Shown: positions 38,429 through 51,036 of the stretch, one piece after another | Position numbering within the stretch: the first letter of the stretch is position 1 | Layout of the letters: every line of letters begins with the position of its first letter | DNA from: Lutraria lutraria | Lineage: Eukaryota > Mollusca > Bivalvia > Venerida > Mactridae | Reading direction: 5' to 3' | DNA: 64,000 nt | Assembly: GCA_964023205.1 (NCBI GenBank) | Contig: OZ026833.1 | Location: forward strand, 37,426,366 to 37,490,365 | The notes under the pieces: model-generated | What the model was told of the DNA's origin: nothing | The model's input: only the letters and a program-made list of their open reading frames with translations | Database searches by the model: none | Made by a program: the position numbers and the translations under genes

Positions 38429-39357
38429 CAGTAAAACCTCGATTATCCGAACACCGATTATCCGAATACCCGGTATTATCAGAATAAAATCTACGGTCCC
38501 GATTATGTCTCTATATATTTCAACTACAACGAACCCCGGTTATACGAATCGGATTTTACGAATACCTGGTGTAATCCGAATACATTATTTGGTCCCTAAC
38601 GTTACGAATGCGTGTATTTTCACACTTATTATTCGAATATCAATTGCTAACAATGGTCAATTGAGAATCAAATGTCGTGTGACAAACAATGTGTAACATC
38701 AATTCATACACGAAGCGTGTCAACAGTTTAATTAGCGTTAAGTTGATCATGTTGTTTGTTACGACTATATACTAATAGCAATGAATATTTCACTGTGATC
38801 TCGGGTATAATAAGTTAATTAATACGCGTACATACCTGGTGATCTGTATGAAATTATTTGTATTTCAGCGTCATTCAAAATTTAAAAACTGATTCGAACA
38901 CATTAAACAAAACTCACTAGAATACAATGATTTATTGAAAAAATGTACCGAACATAAAAACATTACGTCTTCGATTCTTTAATTGGTTTAGAATGTGACG
39001 ATAGCGATGCCTAGTCGATCGTTAGTAAGTGAAGTGAGAATGACATACTGCTTTGTCGGATTGAGTTCTGCATAATCCATTAATTCCCGGGTATTTATTT
39101 AACAAGAATTATTGTTTCATTTGTTAACTCATATACATTCATAAAACAGGGATAAATAATAAGTGTTTGTTACACATTTTATTTTAATCTTATTAGTCAT
39201 GTTTGCATACGAGAGTTAACTCCCTTGCAATATACGGACAGTACAGAATTTATCGTTTCCAACCAGTACATCATACCGATATGGATTATTTGAAACCATG
39301 GATTATCCGAATGATTTTTCAGGGCCCAAAGACATTCGAATAATCCAGGTTTTACTG
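38429..39357. mobile_element. pogo/Tigger-like element, 929 bp
   Basis: Inverted termini CAGTAAAACCTCGATTATCC (left) and CAGTAAAACCTGGATTATTC (right) between TA dinucleotides at 38427-38428 and 39358-39359. The left 200 bp closely matches 23264-23608. No transposase frame, so it is non-autonomous. Adjacent right flank 'aaatttcggacgacaaattt' recurs near 21.6 kb. Confidence 0.85.
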
Positions 39358-40116
39358 TATGTGGTGTACAAATTTCGGACGACAAATTTCGGATAACATG
39401 GTGAAACTTTATATTATTCTGATGTGTATTTAATGAAGATCTTTTCTAATTGTGGTGTCTTATCTCTGATCCAACATCATGTGACACATATTAAAGATTA
39501 ATTTTTCAGGAAACAGTTTTTAAAAAATCATAGTTATAGCTACAGTTTATGTAAATTGGATTCCAAATTTTGAAGTTCATGTAACATTTTAATAATATTG
39601 CAGCGATATAATAGGGTTTTGTTTAAGACAGATTGTTCTCCTTTCCTGTCAAACAACACATCAAGCAAATAATTGAATGCAATAATGTAATATTGATGTA
39701 TACTCAGCAAAAAAATAAATTTTACATTATTCATGTATTGATATTTCAATGCTTATTAAAGAAATAACCAAGGACAGACATCATGACATTTTAACTGTCC
39801 ACCCTGTTGAAGAATTTCAGGGAAAACAACTATCTGTTCATTGGCTGTTGACCATTTTTAATGTTGTAAACATCGATACATGTATTGCTCTAAAGAAAAA
39901 CAAGTTTGATACTGAAAATGTTTAACCCTGATTAATACAGTTTGAGTCAAACTTTGATGTTTCAAATTACCTCCCTTTGAATTAAATTAAGAGCATATTT
40001 ACTGTTGCATTTTCTGTCAAATGTTTGCATTAACTGTTAATTTCTTGAACGAACTGTGTCGCCTGCAGTCCAATGCATTAAATACCATTAATTTTATCGA
40101 TGCACGGGACCTTTAG
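39358..40116. other. No gene seen
   Basis: AT-rich; only the 'tttcggacgacaaatttcgg' phrase (also near 21.6 kb) recurs. No splice pair or RNA gene recognised. Confidence 0.3.
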
Positions 40117-40979
40117 CAGGCCTCGAAAAAAAATTTCAGAGCCACTCGCCCTGTAGGGCGAATGGCTCTGAGAATCCACTCGCCCAGCAACGAAACCCAA
40201 TCGCCCTGCATTTTCAGAAAAGGAAAAACACGGCATTTTGTCTTAGATGTATACTAGTCATAGACTCGTACGAAATACCGCGAGTCTAACTCTTTACTTA
40301 GCTTAAAATTCACGACAGTGCTAGTATGCAATCATAAACCATTTAATATATATATTACACAATCCTTCTTCGTGTCAAAAAACATAAAAATTCTCTAAAA
40401 AAACAATAAAATCATGCGTCATCTGCTTGCATTCTTTGACACACTGACATCCACGTTTATTTTTACCATGTGTTCAAAAAAGCGATCAATCAAATCAAGA
40501 TACGAAATCACGCGGGAAATTCCTGGGAAAGTACTAAACTCCAACCAGTGTGCAGACCATCTATATAAACATTTCGCGTTTCTAGTCTCAAACTGTTGAT
40601 AAAATTGTGAAAACACAAATGTTTAGTCAAAAATGGAAGAAGTCTGTGTATAAGTGCATACATACATGTATTACGTTCATTACGCACACGATGACGTACC
40701 TAACGGTCGCTTTACGCTATATAAATTGTTTTGATCGATTAAGTTAGTAACAGCGTCTTTGATGAATCGAGTGCAACCGACCGAAGTCGTCAGAATTTTA
40801 TACAGTACCCGGTGACGTCATCGGAAATGTTTTGATTCTGCTTTCGTTTTGACCGTGTATTTTTTCAATTTCGAATTCGTTTGGAATTTTTTAATACCTT
40901 TTGACGGTGTTACGGAACTAATGTGCGCTGGAACTAGATAAAAGCGCTCGCCCGTCAAATTTCGATTTTTCGAGGCCTG
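40117..40979. mobile_element. CAGGCCTCGAAAA element with subterminal hairpin, 863 bp
   Basis: Inverted termini CAGGCCTCGAAAAA on both sides and perfect 5-bp TTTAG duplications (40112-40116, 40980-40984). Just inside the left end 'cactcgccctgtagggcgaatg' type sequence forms a GC-rich hairpin, with 'gcgctcgcccgtc' near the right end. No coding frame. Confidence 0.85.
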
Positions 40980-41609
40980 TTTAGGTTAATACATCGTCAA
41001 TTAAAGTTGCGTAAATGGAAATCTTACCTAAAATATGTAAAGTTTCTTTTTTTGTTGAATATAATGATTGGCTTTTGGGTGTGGATTTGCTTCTTAGACA
41101 AAAATGAAAATTCAATGCTAAATGGATTCAAAACAGCTTTAATACTAAATCATTTTGATTGCATCCATACAAAATTCATTACATTACATGATGGACAGAT
41201 TTCGGACAAGTTGATATTGTTGCAGACAACTTAGATTTTGGGGTACATGGAATACACTATAAAGTTATTCTAGATCATCACGGAAAAAATGTCTTCTTTA
41301 TGCTATCTTTAGAGCACTATATTAAATGAGAGGAAAGAGTTTGCTAAAATGTTAATCATTCTAGTTTGATGTTGTAACAGTTTCCAATATAGTCTCACTG
41401 TTATAGAAATAGATCATTTTAGTTCGGTCTAGTGAATTTGGATTCGGGCTAGTGAAATTTCTAAGCTGGTAGCCTGGGCTAGTGACGAAAAAGAAATGCG
41501 AAGACTACAGCCTTAAACAAGACGCTGCATTCAATAAATGGGAATACCACAGGTGGCATATTTGTGAAGCAATAGCCCATTTGACAATGTCAAAGTGTCG
41601 GTGTTTGAT
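40980..41609. other. No gene; fragment of hairpin element
   Basis: Contains 'cggtctagtgaatttgg' and 'gggctagtgaaattt' near 41425-41490, suggestive of an element end of the same class as 40117-40979; no partner end located. Otherwise unremarkable. Confidence 0.3.
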
Positions 41610-41990
41610 AATTATGGGTGGATTGAGAATGGTCATAAGCAACAACTGTAAAAGTATTAAAGTGTTCTAGCAAGCGGTATTGGTGCTAGACGAAACCGTA
41701 AAATGTATTTAACCTGGTACAGAATCATTCTAAATCCAAATAAAGTCAAGGTGGGATTTCTTGATATGGGTGGATTGACAATTATCATACGCAACAACTG
41801 CGTAAGTATGAAAGTGTTCTAGCAAGCAGTATTGGTGCTTGACGAAACGGTAAAATCTACTTAACCTCGTACGGACGGACGAACAGACAGGACAATCCCT
41901 ATATGCCCTGACATCAAAGATCCCGGGGGCATAAAAAGTCAAGCCCTCTCTCTGTCGAGAATTTGATGAACAGTTCAATAAAGTTCATCA
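41610..41990. repeat. Tandemly duplicated bivalve-type dispersed repeat
   Basis: Two copies, 41610-41727 and 41763-41880, about 153 bp apart (shared 'gtgttctagcaagc', 'attggtgct', 'gacgaaac'), followed by a 'cggacggacgaacagacagg' tail and 'atcccgggggcata'. This kind of tail is common in bivalve intergenic repeats. Confidence 0.65.
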
Positions 41991-43025
41991 GTTTATTCAC
42001 TACTTGTTCATGAATTTATTCATGAGGCCACTTCTTTTTTATTTCTTGGTTTATAAGAATTTTTTGGAAAAATGTCCATCGGCAGGTCAAAAAAAAAATG
42101 CTCTGGTGACGCACAAAAACTCGCATTATGCAATGTGGAAACAAATATACCAAACTACATATGGTAGTACTACCTAATTTTGATAGGAATGACCAGAAAG
42201 TAGTTCCAATGCTACAACAAATATTGAAATAGAATTGACTGCTTACAACAGTGATACAAGAAACAAAGTTTGGTCAGATAAACTTGTGTATCCAAACAAA
42301 ATACTATACATTCCGCGAGTTGAAATGATTTTAATTGCTTCATAAATTATACAAATCCAACCAATCATGGTAAAATTTTCGTAAATGTCATTATTAACTG
42401 CATCACAAACAATCTTGACTCGACCAACCTGTTTTCGTCTATTTTTCGTATCGCGAAAATACATGACTATGCATATTTAAGAGTGTAAATTTATACCTTT
42501 TACTTCAATTGTTACCTCAGCGACCATAAAGACGTCCATCAACCCATCCGACATGTAAATCACCTGCTACAATACTCTAAATATGCAGTCAGATTCGTAC
42601 TCAAAATTTTTCGTACCATCAGCAAAAATAAAAATGCCAAATTGCAATTATTTTTTTTCACTTTTGGAAAAATTACGACCGTCGCTTTTGTAAACCAAGA
42701 AATATAAAAGAAGTGGCCTGACCAGCAAATTAGACATGAAGTTCATTTACAAATGTCTATGAACTAACTTATCAACCTTAGGCAGTCTTTATCAAAAATG
42801 TGTTGTTCATTAGGTTCATGAATTATTGATGAATTATTTTGGTGAACCTATGATGAACTTAGATGAACAATTCATGAAACTTTCTAAACAGATCATGAAC
42901 TCATGATGTTCATGAATGGTTAGTTAAGTTTCATCATGAATTGTTCACAGACTTCAGTTGATGAACAGTACATGAAACTTCATAAACTGTTCATGAACAT
43001 CATCAGTTCATGAACAAACTCTCAA
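41970..43025. repeat. TTCATGAA-rich region, split by a MITE
   Basis: Both flanks of the element at 42026-42718 are dense in TTCATGAA and GATGAAC palindromic words (41970-42025 and 42730-43025). The words occur on both strands because they are self-complementary. It reads as one palindrome-rich repeat that was later interrupted. Confidence 0.6.
42026..42718. mobile_element. Harbinger-like MITE, 693 bp
   Basis: Inverted termini GGCCACTTCTTTTTTATTTC and GGCCACTTCTTTTATATTTC, continuing to TTGGTTTA, flanked by TGA on both sides (42023-42025, 42719-42721). GG-start ends with a 3-bp duplication suggest PIF/Harbinger; no coding capacity. Confidence 0.75.
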
Positions 43026-43665
43026 CAGGGGTGTTATCTTAATTATGAATTAAAATTTGAGGGTCAAGTACATAGTCTTGACAAACCACAATTATCAAGG
43101 AAAAGCTACACTCTAAAAGTCATGACATACAGTGAGAAATTACTAGCAGAAAAACTAAAACAAATTCACTACCTTCAGCACTTTGATTTGTATACACACA
43201 TTGAACTGTATAAACCAGCTGTACTGAATTTCTGACCCTGTGTTTTTATGTCAACTGTCTACACTGAGAGACAATAAGATTATGAATGAACTTTAGTGTG
43301 GATGAATACTTAATTATTATACTTGTTAGTTTTACAGTATAAATTGCCAAAATATTCCGTGCTTTCAAAATCAATAGAATCCTGCAATTTATCTCCAACA
43401 TTCAGGGGTTTTCTTAAGGATTTTACTTCCACTTGCCCAAGAGGCAAGTTACTTTGAACATCTACTTGCCCCCAGAGAAAACAGGTTGCCCAATTTTAAG
43501 TCAATATTTGTTAACATTTAATACAAAATATGTGATATATTAAGATGTATTTTACGTAATAACTTATTATGCATCAAACATGATGATATTTATGAATAAA
43601 AACCATTTAAAAGAAAAACAAATTAATTCTACAGTGAATAATCAATATATTATTTGAGTTTAAAT
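42719..43665. other. No gene beyond the TTCATGAA repeat
   Basis: After 43025 the sequence is AT-rich. 'caggggttttcttaagg' at about 43404 with 'cttgcccaagaggcaag' hairpin just inside looks like the left end of another hairpin-bearing element; a weakly matching right end ('ggagagccctg') lies near 45292 but without a target duplication. Confidence 0.3.
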
Positions 43666-45133
43666 CAGTGTCCGACAAATCCTTTGCCCGGTGCCCGCGG
43701 GCAACTAGAATTTTCGGTCGGGAAACCAAAAATATTTCAGATCAGCCCGCCGGGCTACCATAAAGTCAAAGGACCAATTGCCCGGAAATAGCGCACATCA
43801 GCAGCTCGATCAATACTTAAGTTGTATATAGTATAACCCCAATTAACATCATAAACCGACACGCTATATTGTTTTTTCGCTAAGGATCATCAAACATCGC
43901 CTACGGCTCTCTGTTTGTTAATCCCAATCAACATAATAAACTGACACGCTTCTGTTCATTAAAGACCGCCCACAGCTGTCAATCACTGTACTACACTATA
44001 CAATATCGTAGATTTAACTCCGCCTTATTATGAAAAATATACGAAATCCTCGGATTTTATCGTCGTGTAACGTCATTGACTAAAATTCTATTATTAGAGC
44101 CATGTGCTTACTGCTTACCGGCTTCGATATAATTGTTACTCGCGAGAATGGGAACCGTTTAACTGAGTCATTAGCAACATGGTGGCTAATGTGCGAAAAA
44201 CTTAAAAAAGAAATTCGTTGTATTTGATGAGCGTTTTGTTTTTTTGTCATCTCTGTTGGCGGCATGCGCGGATGAATGAAATACTACGCCAGGTAGGTTG
44301 ATCAAACGCACTGACGATCTTTATTTGACCAATTTCCATAGCAAATACACAAGATGTTTGATGAGTGACTTTTTATAATACATATCAGTACATGTATTTA
44401 TGTTTATGTCAATAAAATATTTTGACTTGTGTGACCTGATTTCGTATAATAAAAGAGATACAAAACAGACTCTACAAATTACTTACTACAATAATTTCTC
44501 TTACAGTGTCAGTGGACGATTCAGATGATGAAGAACACTGCTCACCGAGAGGCAGAACAGTTTTGTGTGTTTGAAAACAAATTATAGTACCTGTATATTT
44601 TTTTATATCATCAATATTTTTTCAAGAAAAATGTGACTTTAGTTAGTGACATGGAACGATGGAGTATACTGATTGACTTGTTTTTGTGTAATTGGAACTT
44701 TAAGATTAAATTGTGTTGTTGTACAGTATGTATAGTATGTCTTAAAATGTGATTGTATTGTTTTAATGTTATGTGTCTTAAATACTTATAAACATGAATA
44801 AAGGAACAAAAACGTTTGCTTGATTTAATGTTTCTGTTGGCCTTGACACTTGCCAAGTCATGGTTATAGACATTTGTATACATATATATATATATGCTGG
44901 TCATTAGAATACTTGAACAGTGGTAATCAAAACATGTTAATAAGTACATGTATTATATGCACATCAAGTAGATCAAAGGTCACTTGATTGGCTATTCAGT
45001 TTCAGTGTAATTGCAAAACATGCAGAAATACATCGCGTGCGATAAAAAATTGAGCTAAAAGTTCCGGGCAACCAGTTCAAAATTTAGGTTGCCCAGTGGG
45101 CAACAAGAACAGAAAAAAATTTGTCGGACACTG
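43666..45133. mobile_element. hAT-like element with perfect 8-bp duplication, 1.47 kb
   Basis: Inverted termini CAGTGTCCGACAAAT on both sides; GTTTAAAT duplicated perfectly (43658-43665, 45134-45141). Subterminal hairpins: 'ttgcccggtgcccgcgggcaa' region on the left, GTTGCCCAGTGGGCAAC on the right. The first eight bases are shared with 27249-28101, yet that element has a 5-bp duplication. No transposase frame. Confidence 0.9.
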
Positions 45134-45403
45134 GTTTAAATATATACCAGGTTGTTCCCTGGACTTCGAAAGTTAGGGGTCAAAATGACCCTTAGCTGAT
45201 AGATATTTAAAGAGTCAACAAAGTTTCTTACTACCTACTGTAATAGTTAATTGACCCTTTGGTTCCAATTCTCAGGTCAAAGGAGAGCCCTGTATACTTA
45301 GTTATATTCTTGATATTTTATTAATGATGTAGATGAACTAAAATTCTAATGAGTCATATATCCACAAATGCAATGAATTAACACTATGAAATTAAATACT
45401 TTA

Positions 45404-46121
45404 GGCCATTATAAATTAATTGCTTGATTATCATCCAAATTTTTCTCAAAAAGGGGGCGGGGGTAGAATTTTATTTTTTATTTTTCCAAAAACCTTATTG
45501 AGACCAGAGTATGTATGAGAAATACAAAACAAAATACTGATAACTGTCCTTCCGTTTACTTAAGTGAGATTCAGCATTTCTGACATTATAAATAGAAGTA
45601 TTATGCATTCTGTTGATTTTTCTATCTGTACCCAGGGTAAATCCTAACAACCACAAACATGTCTACGTCTTTGAAAACCTTCCCCTTTTTGGAACCAGAG
45701 GCTTCTTCTCAATTAGACACATATATAACAAATGGGATAAATGGGATTTTTCGCCCAGAGTCAAGTTTGGTTGTCACAAAATCGTAATGCAAGTCAAACA
45801 ATGACGATACGTCGCTATAATTACATGCGAAACAGTCTTTTTCCACCTTTAATAGGCCGTGTTTTTATTTTCAAGATTTCGGCTGCACAAAAATCAGCTG
45901 TTTGACGGATACTCTTCAACGCGGAGAACACGACAAGTTTACTATGCGGCATATAGCATACACTTATACGGCACATTTTACTAATATGCGGCACCCATTG
46001 ACGGATAGGTTTTCCTCGCGATTTTTTTTTCGATTTTTTTTTCAAAATAAAATTTGTCGGGGCGGCACTAAAAATAGGGGGCGGGCGGGGATGATAATCA
46101 AGCAATTAATTTATAATGGCC
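45404..46121. mobile_element. Harbinger-like MITE, 718 bp
   Basis: About 33 bp of perfect inverted terminus beginning GGCCATTATAAATTAATTGC, flanked by TTA on both sides (45401-45403, 46122-46124). G-tract subterminal regions near both ends. The 3-bp TTA duplication fits PIF/Harbinger. Near-perfect termini suggest recent activity. Confidence 0.85.
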
Positions 46122-46127
46122 TTACAG

Positions 46128-46557
46128 TAGTGTTGTAAAATCAGACATGAAAGAGAATCGATTATCAAATCGAATCGGAAAGGGTGTTTTGATTTACAGT
46201 CGGAAAATAATTGAAAGCAAATTTGTATCCTTATTTGACAAACTTATTTGGTTGTAACTTGTTTGTCATACAATATATAGTCATTAAAATATGAAACACA
46301 AAATACTTCTAGACTGATGACCTGAACTTCTCCAGACAAGGCAAAATTTCACTCAAATTTTCTCTAATAACAGCGACCACCCTTGTTTAAATACATACAA
46401 TGCCCGAAAGTAGTGGAAAGAAGACAGTTGCTCAAATAATGACGGCAATTTCCCTATTTGCATAGTCATCGATTTAACACCACCAACATCTATAGTTGCC
46501 GACCTCAAGCTGTCAGCAACGATTATTCGATTATAATCGATTATCTCTACATCACTA
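46128..46557. mobile_element. hAT-like MITE, 430 bp
   Basis: Inverted termini TAGTGTTGTAAAATC and TAGTGATGTAGAGAT, then AATCGATTAT on both sides. Flanking 8-mers CCTTACAG and CTTTACAG match 7 of 8. It begins only six bases after the Harbinger-like MITE. Confidence 0.8.
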
Positions 46558-47910
46558 CTTTACAGCATTAAATGCATCCAATCTGATAAAAATTGATTAA
46601 GATGTACGAATACAATGTATTTAATATTGAAACAGTTTTAAGAAGCAGTGCAATTTTGTGTCCATTCATTATTCGTGAGCTGTCAATATCACCATAAAAC
46701 TGGATCACTCACAAACCAAAGGAACCTCATTATCGTACATTATTTTATCTGAATGAAACACAGAAGAGACTGATTCCACAATTTACAAAGAAGTCAAATT
46801 TTACTATCAATATGTCAAAGATTGAGCCTGTAGATGTTTACACCTGATCTTATTAAATTCAAACAAATTGTCATAAATTGTGGACCTACTAAATGGTTTG
46901 CATAATTATATCTAAATTGACACAATAAAGCATCAATTTCAATCAAGAATGATGTAAACTTACATAACATGTCATTCTTATTAATCTCAATACAATCTAC
47001 ACACAGCCGTGTCAGTAAATGACCTGATGCTTAGAACGTGTTATGGGAAAAAACCCGCATGATCAATGAATGCTAGCTTTTTCATTGGTTATTTATCTCT
47101 ATAACTGACCCTGACTGACAAATAAACCGCCCATTTATTTCTAGCTGAAGACCCCAATGATCGATATTTAATTCTATTGACTGTTCGACAGAATTTCCAC
47201 CCTCCTTTAACCTTATCTATGTGTAATTAGTATAGACACTGACATAGTTTCATCTCAGTTTGTTACGATTTTTGGAGAAGTTGTTACGATTTTTGGAGAA
47301 GTAACTATAAGTTGTTTTTATGTAAAGTCACTTCACAAATGTGTAAAGTTTGCTAGAATACTGCCAACTTATATTCAATATTTAAGATTCAATTTTGGAT
47401 TTAAAAAAAAGCAACATAGGCATACTCAATGAATATAAATCTGAATAGATAAACAGGTATAATATACATCGGGTAAATGAGCCACCGAACAGCCGTATCG
47501 ATGAGATAAGATTTTTATCTGACCAAAACACAATCCATCGGCATCGGACAAGTCCGACGGCTTTCGCAAAGTTTGAATTATTTTACAGAATATGTTTTGG
47601 CCTGTTTGATTGGCTGATAACAGTCCCAATAGCCAATCGATATGAACCCAGAGAAAATGATTCACAAAGCAAAAGAAACGGAAAGACTTTTCACTACGAA
47701 AATTTCACTTGCCCGGCTGGCTAGCTATTTTGAAAAATCACTAGCCCGTAACGATTTTAACACGGTGCGGGCAAGCAGGCGTCCGCTTAAAAAAAACCTG
47801 AACATTTATCAAAACTACAGTCTTATACAACAAGTGGTACTATTTTTCAACGCAGATGAGAGGCGTCAAGAGGTGTATACCTATATTTTCCGTAAGATAC
47901 GTCTCCGTAT
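46558..47910. other. No gene; element fragments near 47.6 kb
   Basis: Unremarkable AT-rich sequence to 47.4 kb with a small tandem copy of 'gttacgatttttggagaagt' at 47263-47303. At 47500-47790 GC-rich words ('cggcatcggacaagtccg', 'ttgcccggctggctagc') look like fragments of the hairpin-bearing elements. ORFs here are not supported as genes. Confidence 0.3.
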
Positions 47911-48745
47911 CAGGGCATGAAAAATATTTTTGAGGGGTACTCGTCCTGCAGGACGAGTGACATATAAAATCAACTTGTCCTGCCCTAGATGTCACTCGTC
48001 CTACCACTACTTGCTAGAAAAAGCACAGTAGAAACAGTAAATGTATATTACTGAGCCTTTTTGATCATTTAAACAGCCAAATATACAACCTAATGTTCAT
48101 TTCTGAAGCATTGGATGCCTTCATGACATTACACCATTTTAAAACTTTTCAAGGTTGTCAATGAACAACTTTATTATTGACAGTAACAGTGTCATAGTAA
48201 TGTATACTTAAAGCTTGTAAGCTGTCACAATAATTGTATCAGGTGAGAATGGAGTTCAAGACAGCTAAGTAACTGAATATGTAATTGAAACAGACGACAG
48301 CAAACCGAAAATGATAAACATCCTGAGAACAGTCTGGATAAATGCCAGACCGGGCCGTTTTACAGGTATCACGACACGGCTAATCCGAGTATAAATATTA
48401 AGTACCTCCATTCATTTCTCAAATGATAACTAGGTCCATTTCACATCTATTTTTCGTAAAATGTACGTTCAATATAAGTACGAAGAGTAAATTTAATTAA
48501 GTATTGTCCATTTGATAGTAGACGTTCGCCGCTCACGGAGAGAACTGGGCGATCGGCATTTACCCCAAGGCTATTTTTTTCAATCTGTCAAACAAGAAAT
48601 TATGAACAGACATTTCGTATCGTTATTCCGCTGCAAGAGCTAGATTTTTTTTGATTGATTTTTCGAATTGGTTTTAAATAACGCAAAAGCAACTCGTCCC
48701 ATCGGACGACCGTAGCCGATTTTCTACTGGATTTTTGGTGCCCTG
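47911..48745. mobile_element. CAGGGCA element with subterminal hairpin, 835 bp
   Basis: Inverted termini CAGGGCATGAAAAAT and CAGGGCACCAAAAAT with perfect 5-bp CGTAT duplications (47906-47910, 48746-48750). Just inside the left end ACTCGTCCTGCAGGACGAGT is a perfect 20-base palindrome; the right side carries 'actcgtcccatcggacgac'. Same architecture as 40117-40979. No coding frame. Confidence 0.85.
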
Positions 48746-51036
48746 CGTATGACTATCAAATACTGGAATCGGACCGTACAGTGGGCGTTTATTCATGATT
48801 ATGATGATAAGTTTCATTTGGGGATGTTTTGACTTTATCACTATACATTGACAATTAAAATGAAAGCAGATTGGGAATGTCGATCCAAAACAATCAACAT
48901 GCACATACACATTTATCCGTCAATTACATGTTAAACTGAACAGATCAATCACATTCAGGCATCGATCACAAAACAATCAGTGCGAAATAAGTGTAAGATC
49001 AGCTACGATCTCTGCCTTGCGACAATCTCATCATTAGGGTGCGAAGTTAGTGAAGCGAATCACAATCGGGATTAACAATCATATCTGACACGCGCGACTT
49101 ACTCATGCAGTTGTATGTCTACCTTTACAACTGATTATTGAATTAATTCACCCCATCAGCAAAATGTCTGAGGTCATGTAACCGCTTACAACATAAAACA
49201 GGTACCAATTTTATTTTGATGTAAAATCGTTCCAAACAGATTTCGTTGGGGATTACATAGCCAAAGAGTATCCTTTTTCTGACACAGAATTAACCTTTGC
49301 GCAGTTGTACTCAGAAGGTAGATATCGGCAAGCGCAAAAATGTCTCAATATCATCTGTAGTGTACAATTAGTTGGACTACTGTAAGTATATCGATGCCAA
49401 GTAAATTGGAGTTACTTCCCCTTGCGAATCTCATGAATATTAATTTTTCGTATCACCTGACCCAAGAATAGTAACCATTTATTATGGTAATTTAAAGCTA
49501 TAAAACAATCGAAACACTGGACCAAAATGCAATTAATAGTTAGATAGATGATGAAACATGTGGGAAACATGCTAAATACTGAGAAATACGCTTCCAATCC
49601 GCTAGAAAAATGTATTCGAAAAATTGAGAAGATAAGCTTTTGGACATTGGGGATTTCGCTCAATTATTTGGTGTGTTCTTTAGCAGCAAAGTGTCATTAA
49701 AAGTATTTAATGCAATTTTTGAAAGAAAACAACGGGAATATACTGTTATTTCAACATATTCCAACCCCAGACCCAAAATCCAAGATGTCGGCAAAGTGAA
49801 AGTAGCGAACAACTACGTACAAGCAATGTCGTAAATATTCTGTTTAAACGTGGATGACAGCTTCAGATTCTGACAGCACATGATGAGAACATGTTTCAAT
49901 GTGTTTATTACATAAAAAATATACCCAAGCATTTAGTATTTGCACTGAAATTCACTGTAAATGTTAAGAAAATTTGTCCCAAATATTTTCATTCCATTCA
50001 TGTTTTGAGAGTTTTACTGATTTCTAGACTTACGCTATTTCTTTCATCAACTTGTTTGTTACTTTAATGTACATGTACACTTATCATTAATATGATTGAA
50101 AGATTTTTTTGCAGGTTTTTAACCATTTTGCACAATTTTTTGGTGAAAATTGCCCAACAGCCATCCAAAAAAGAGATAAATGATCTTCAGAAAGTATTGC
50201 CAAGTACAGTTTTAGATTTTTTTAGGTAAATTGCAAACTTCACTAACAGAAAATACTATTAAAAGCTTATGACATCTGAATATATTGCAAAAAAAATTAA
50301 GTTGGGTCAGGATTTTGTGATTTTTTAACTGTGAATTTTGATGCCGAATAGTGGACTTGGGGAAAAAATCATAATTTTAGTTTAAACAAGGTTTGTTCAA
50401 TAATTCTTTCACTTATGTTATCATCAATAGTAACTCTGTCTAAAAAATATGTAAAAATCATGTTGCATTGCCACTGTAAGGCAACCCAGAGAATTTTAAG
50501 TGGGTATTTAGGTAGAAATTTTTTTTTTACTATTTATTTTAATACATATAATTAACCCAATATACATGTCACACTGCTATTTTAAAATGAAAACAAAATC
50601 CTGAGAGGTCAAAAGAAAGTTCGGTAGAGGCTTTTTGGGAGGCTTTTTGGTGAGTTTGGACTCGGTGAGGTAGCGTTATGGCAATCAATTTCTCAAAGCC
50701 CAAGGACATTTGAAACTGTAAATATCATATGTAACAACGATTGTTTGGTACAAACAAAAAGTAATACATTTCTTCTGAAGTTCAACGTACATCATAATTA
50801 CACTTAAACAAGATGAGAAGAGGCATGATTGATCTATCATGCGTCTAAAAATTAGCTTCCGTCCGCCATATATTTTCCAATCAGACATGTGCACGTGCTA
50901 ATCTAATAGTAAGCTCTGTAACCTCAATCAGGATAGTATCTATTACTCATTTTGAGCTTGAAGTAAAATTAGCCAAGTGACATAACTTTCAGCTTCGAAA
51001 TAAATGAATAATTGCATGAACTTAATGTTCACTCAC
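48746..51036. other. No gene seen
   Basis: About 2.3 kb of AT-rich DNA without a supported exon, RNA gene or delimited element. Confidence 0.3.

Noticed and set aside
43404..45292. A second element enclosing 43666-45133
   Set aside because: Candidate ends CAGGGGTTTTC and CAGGGCTCTCC match weakly and there is no target-site duplication.
45821..46105. 94-codon minus-strand frame rich in Lys and Pro
   Set aside because: Lies wholly inside the Harbinger-like MITE and comes from its G-tract and poly-A regions.
47642..47920. 92-codon plus-strand frame
   Set aside because: Runs through GC-rich fragments of a hairpin element and into the end of the element at 47911.
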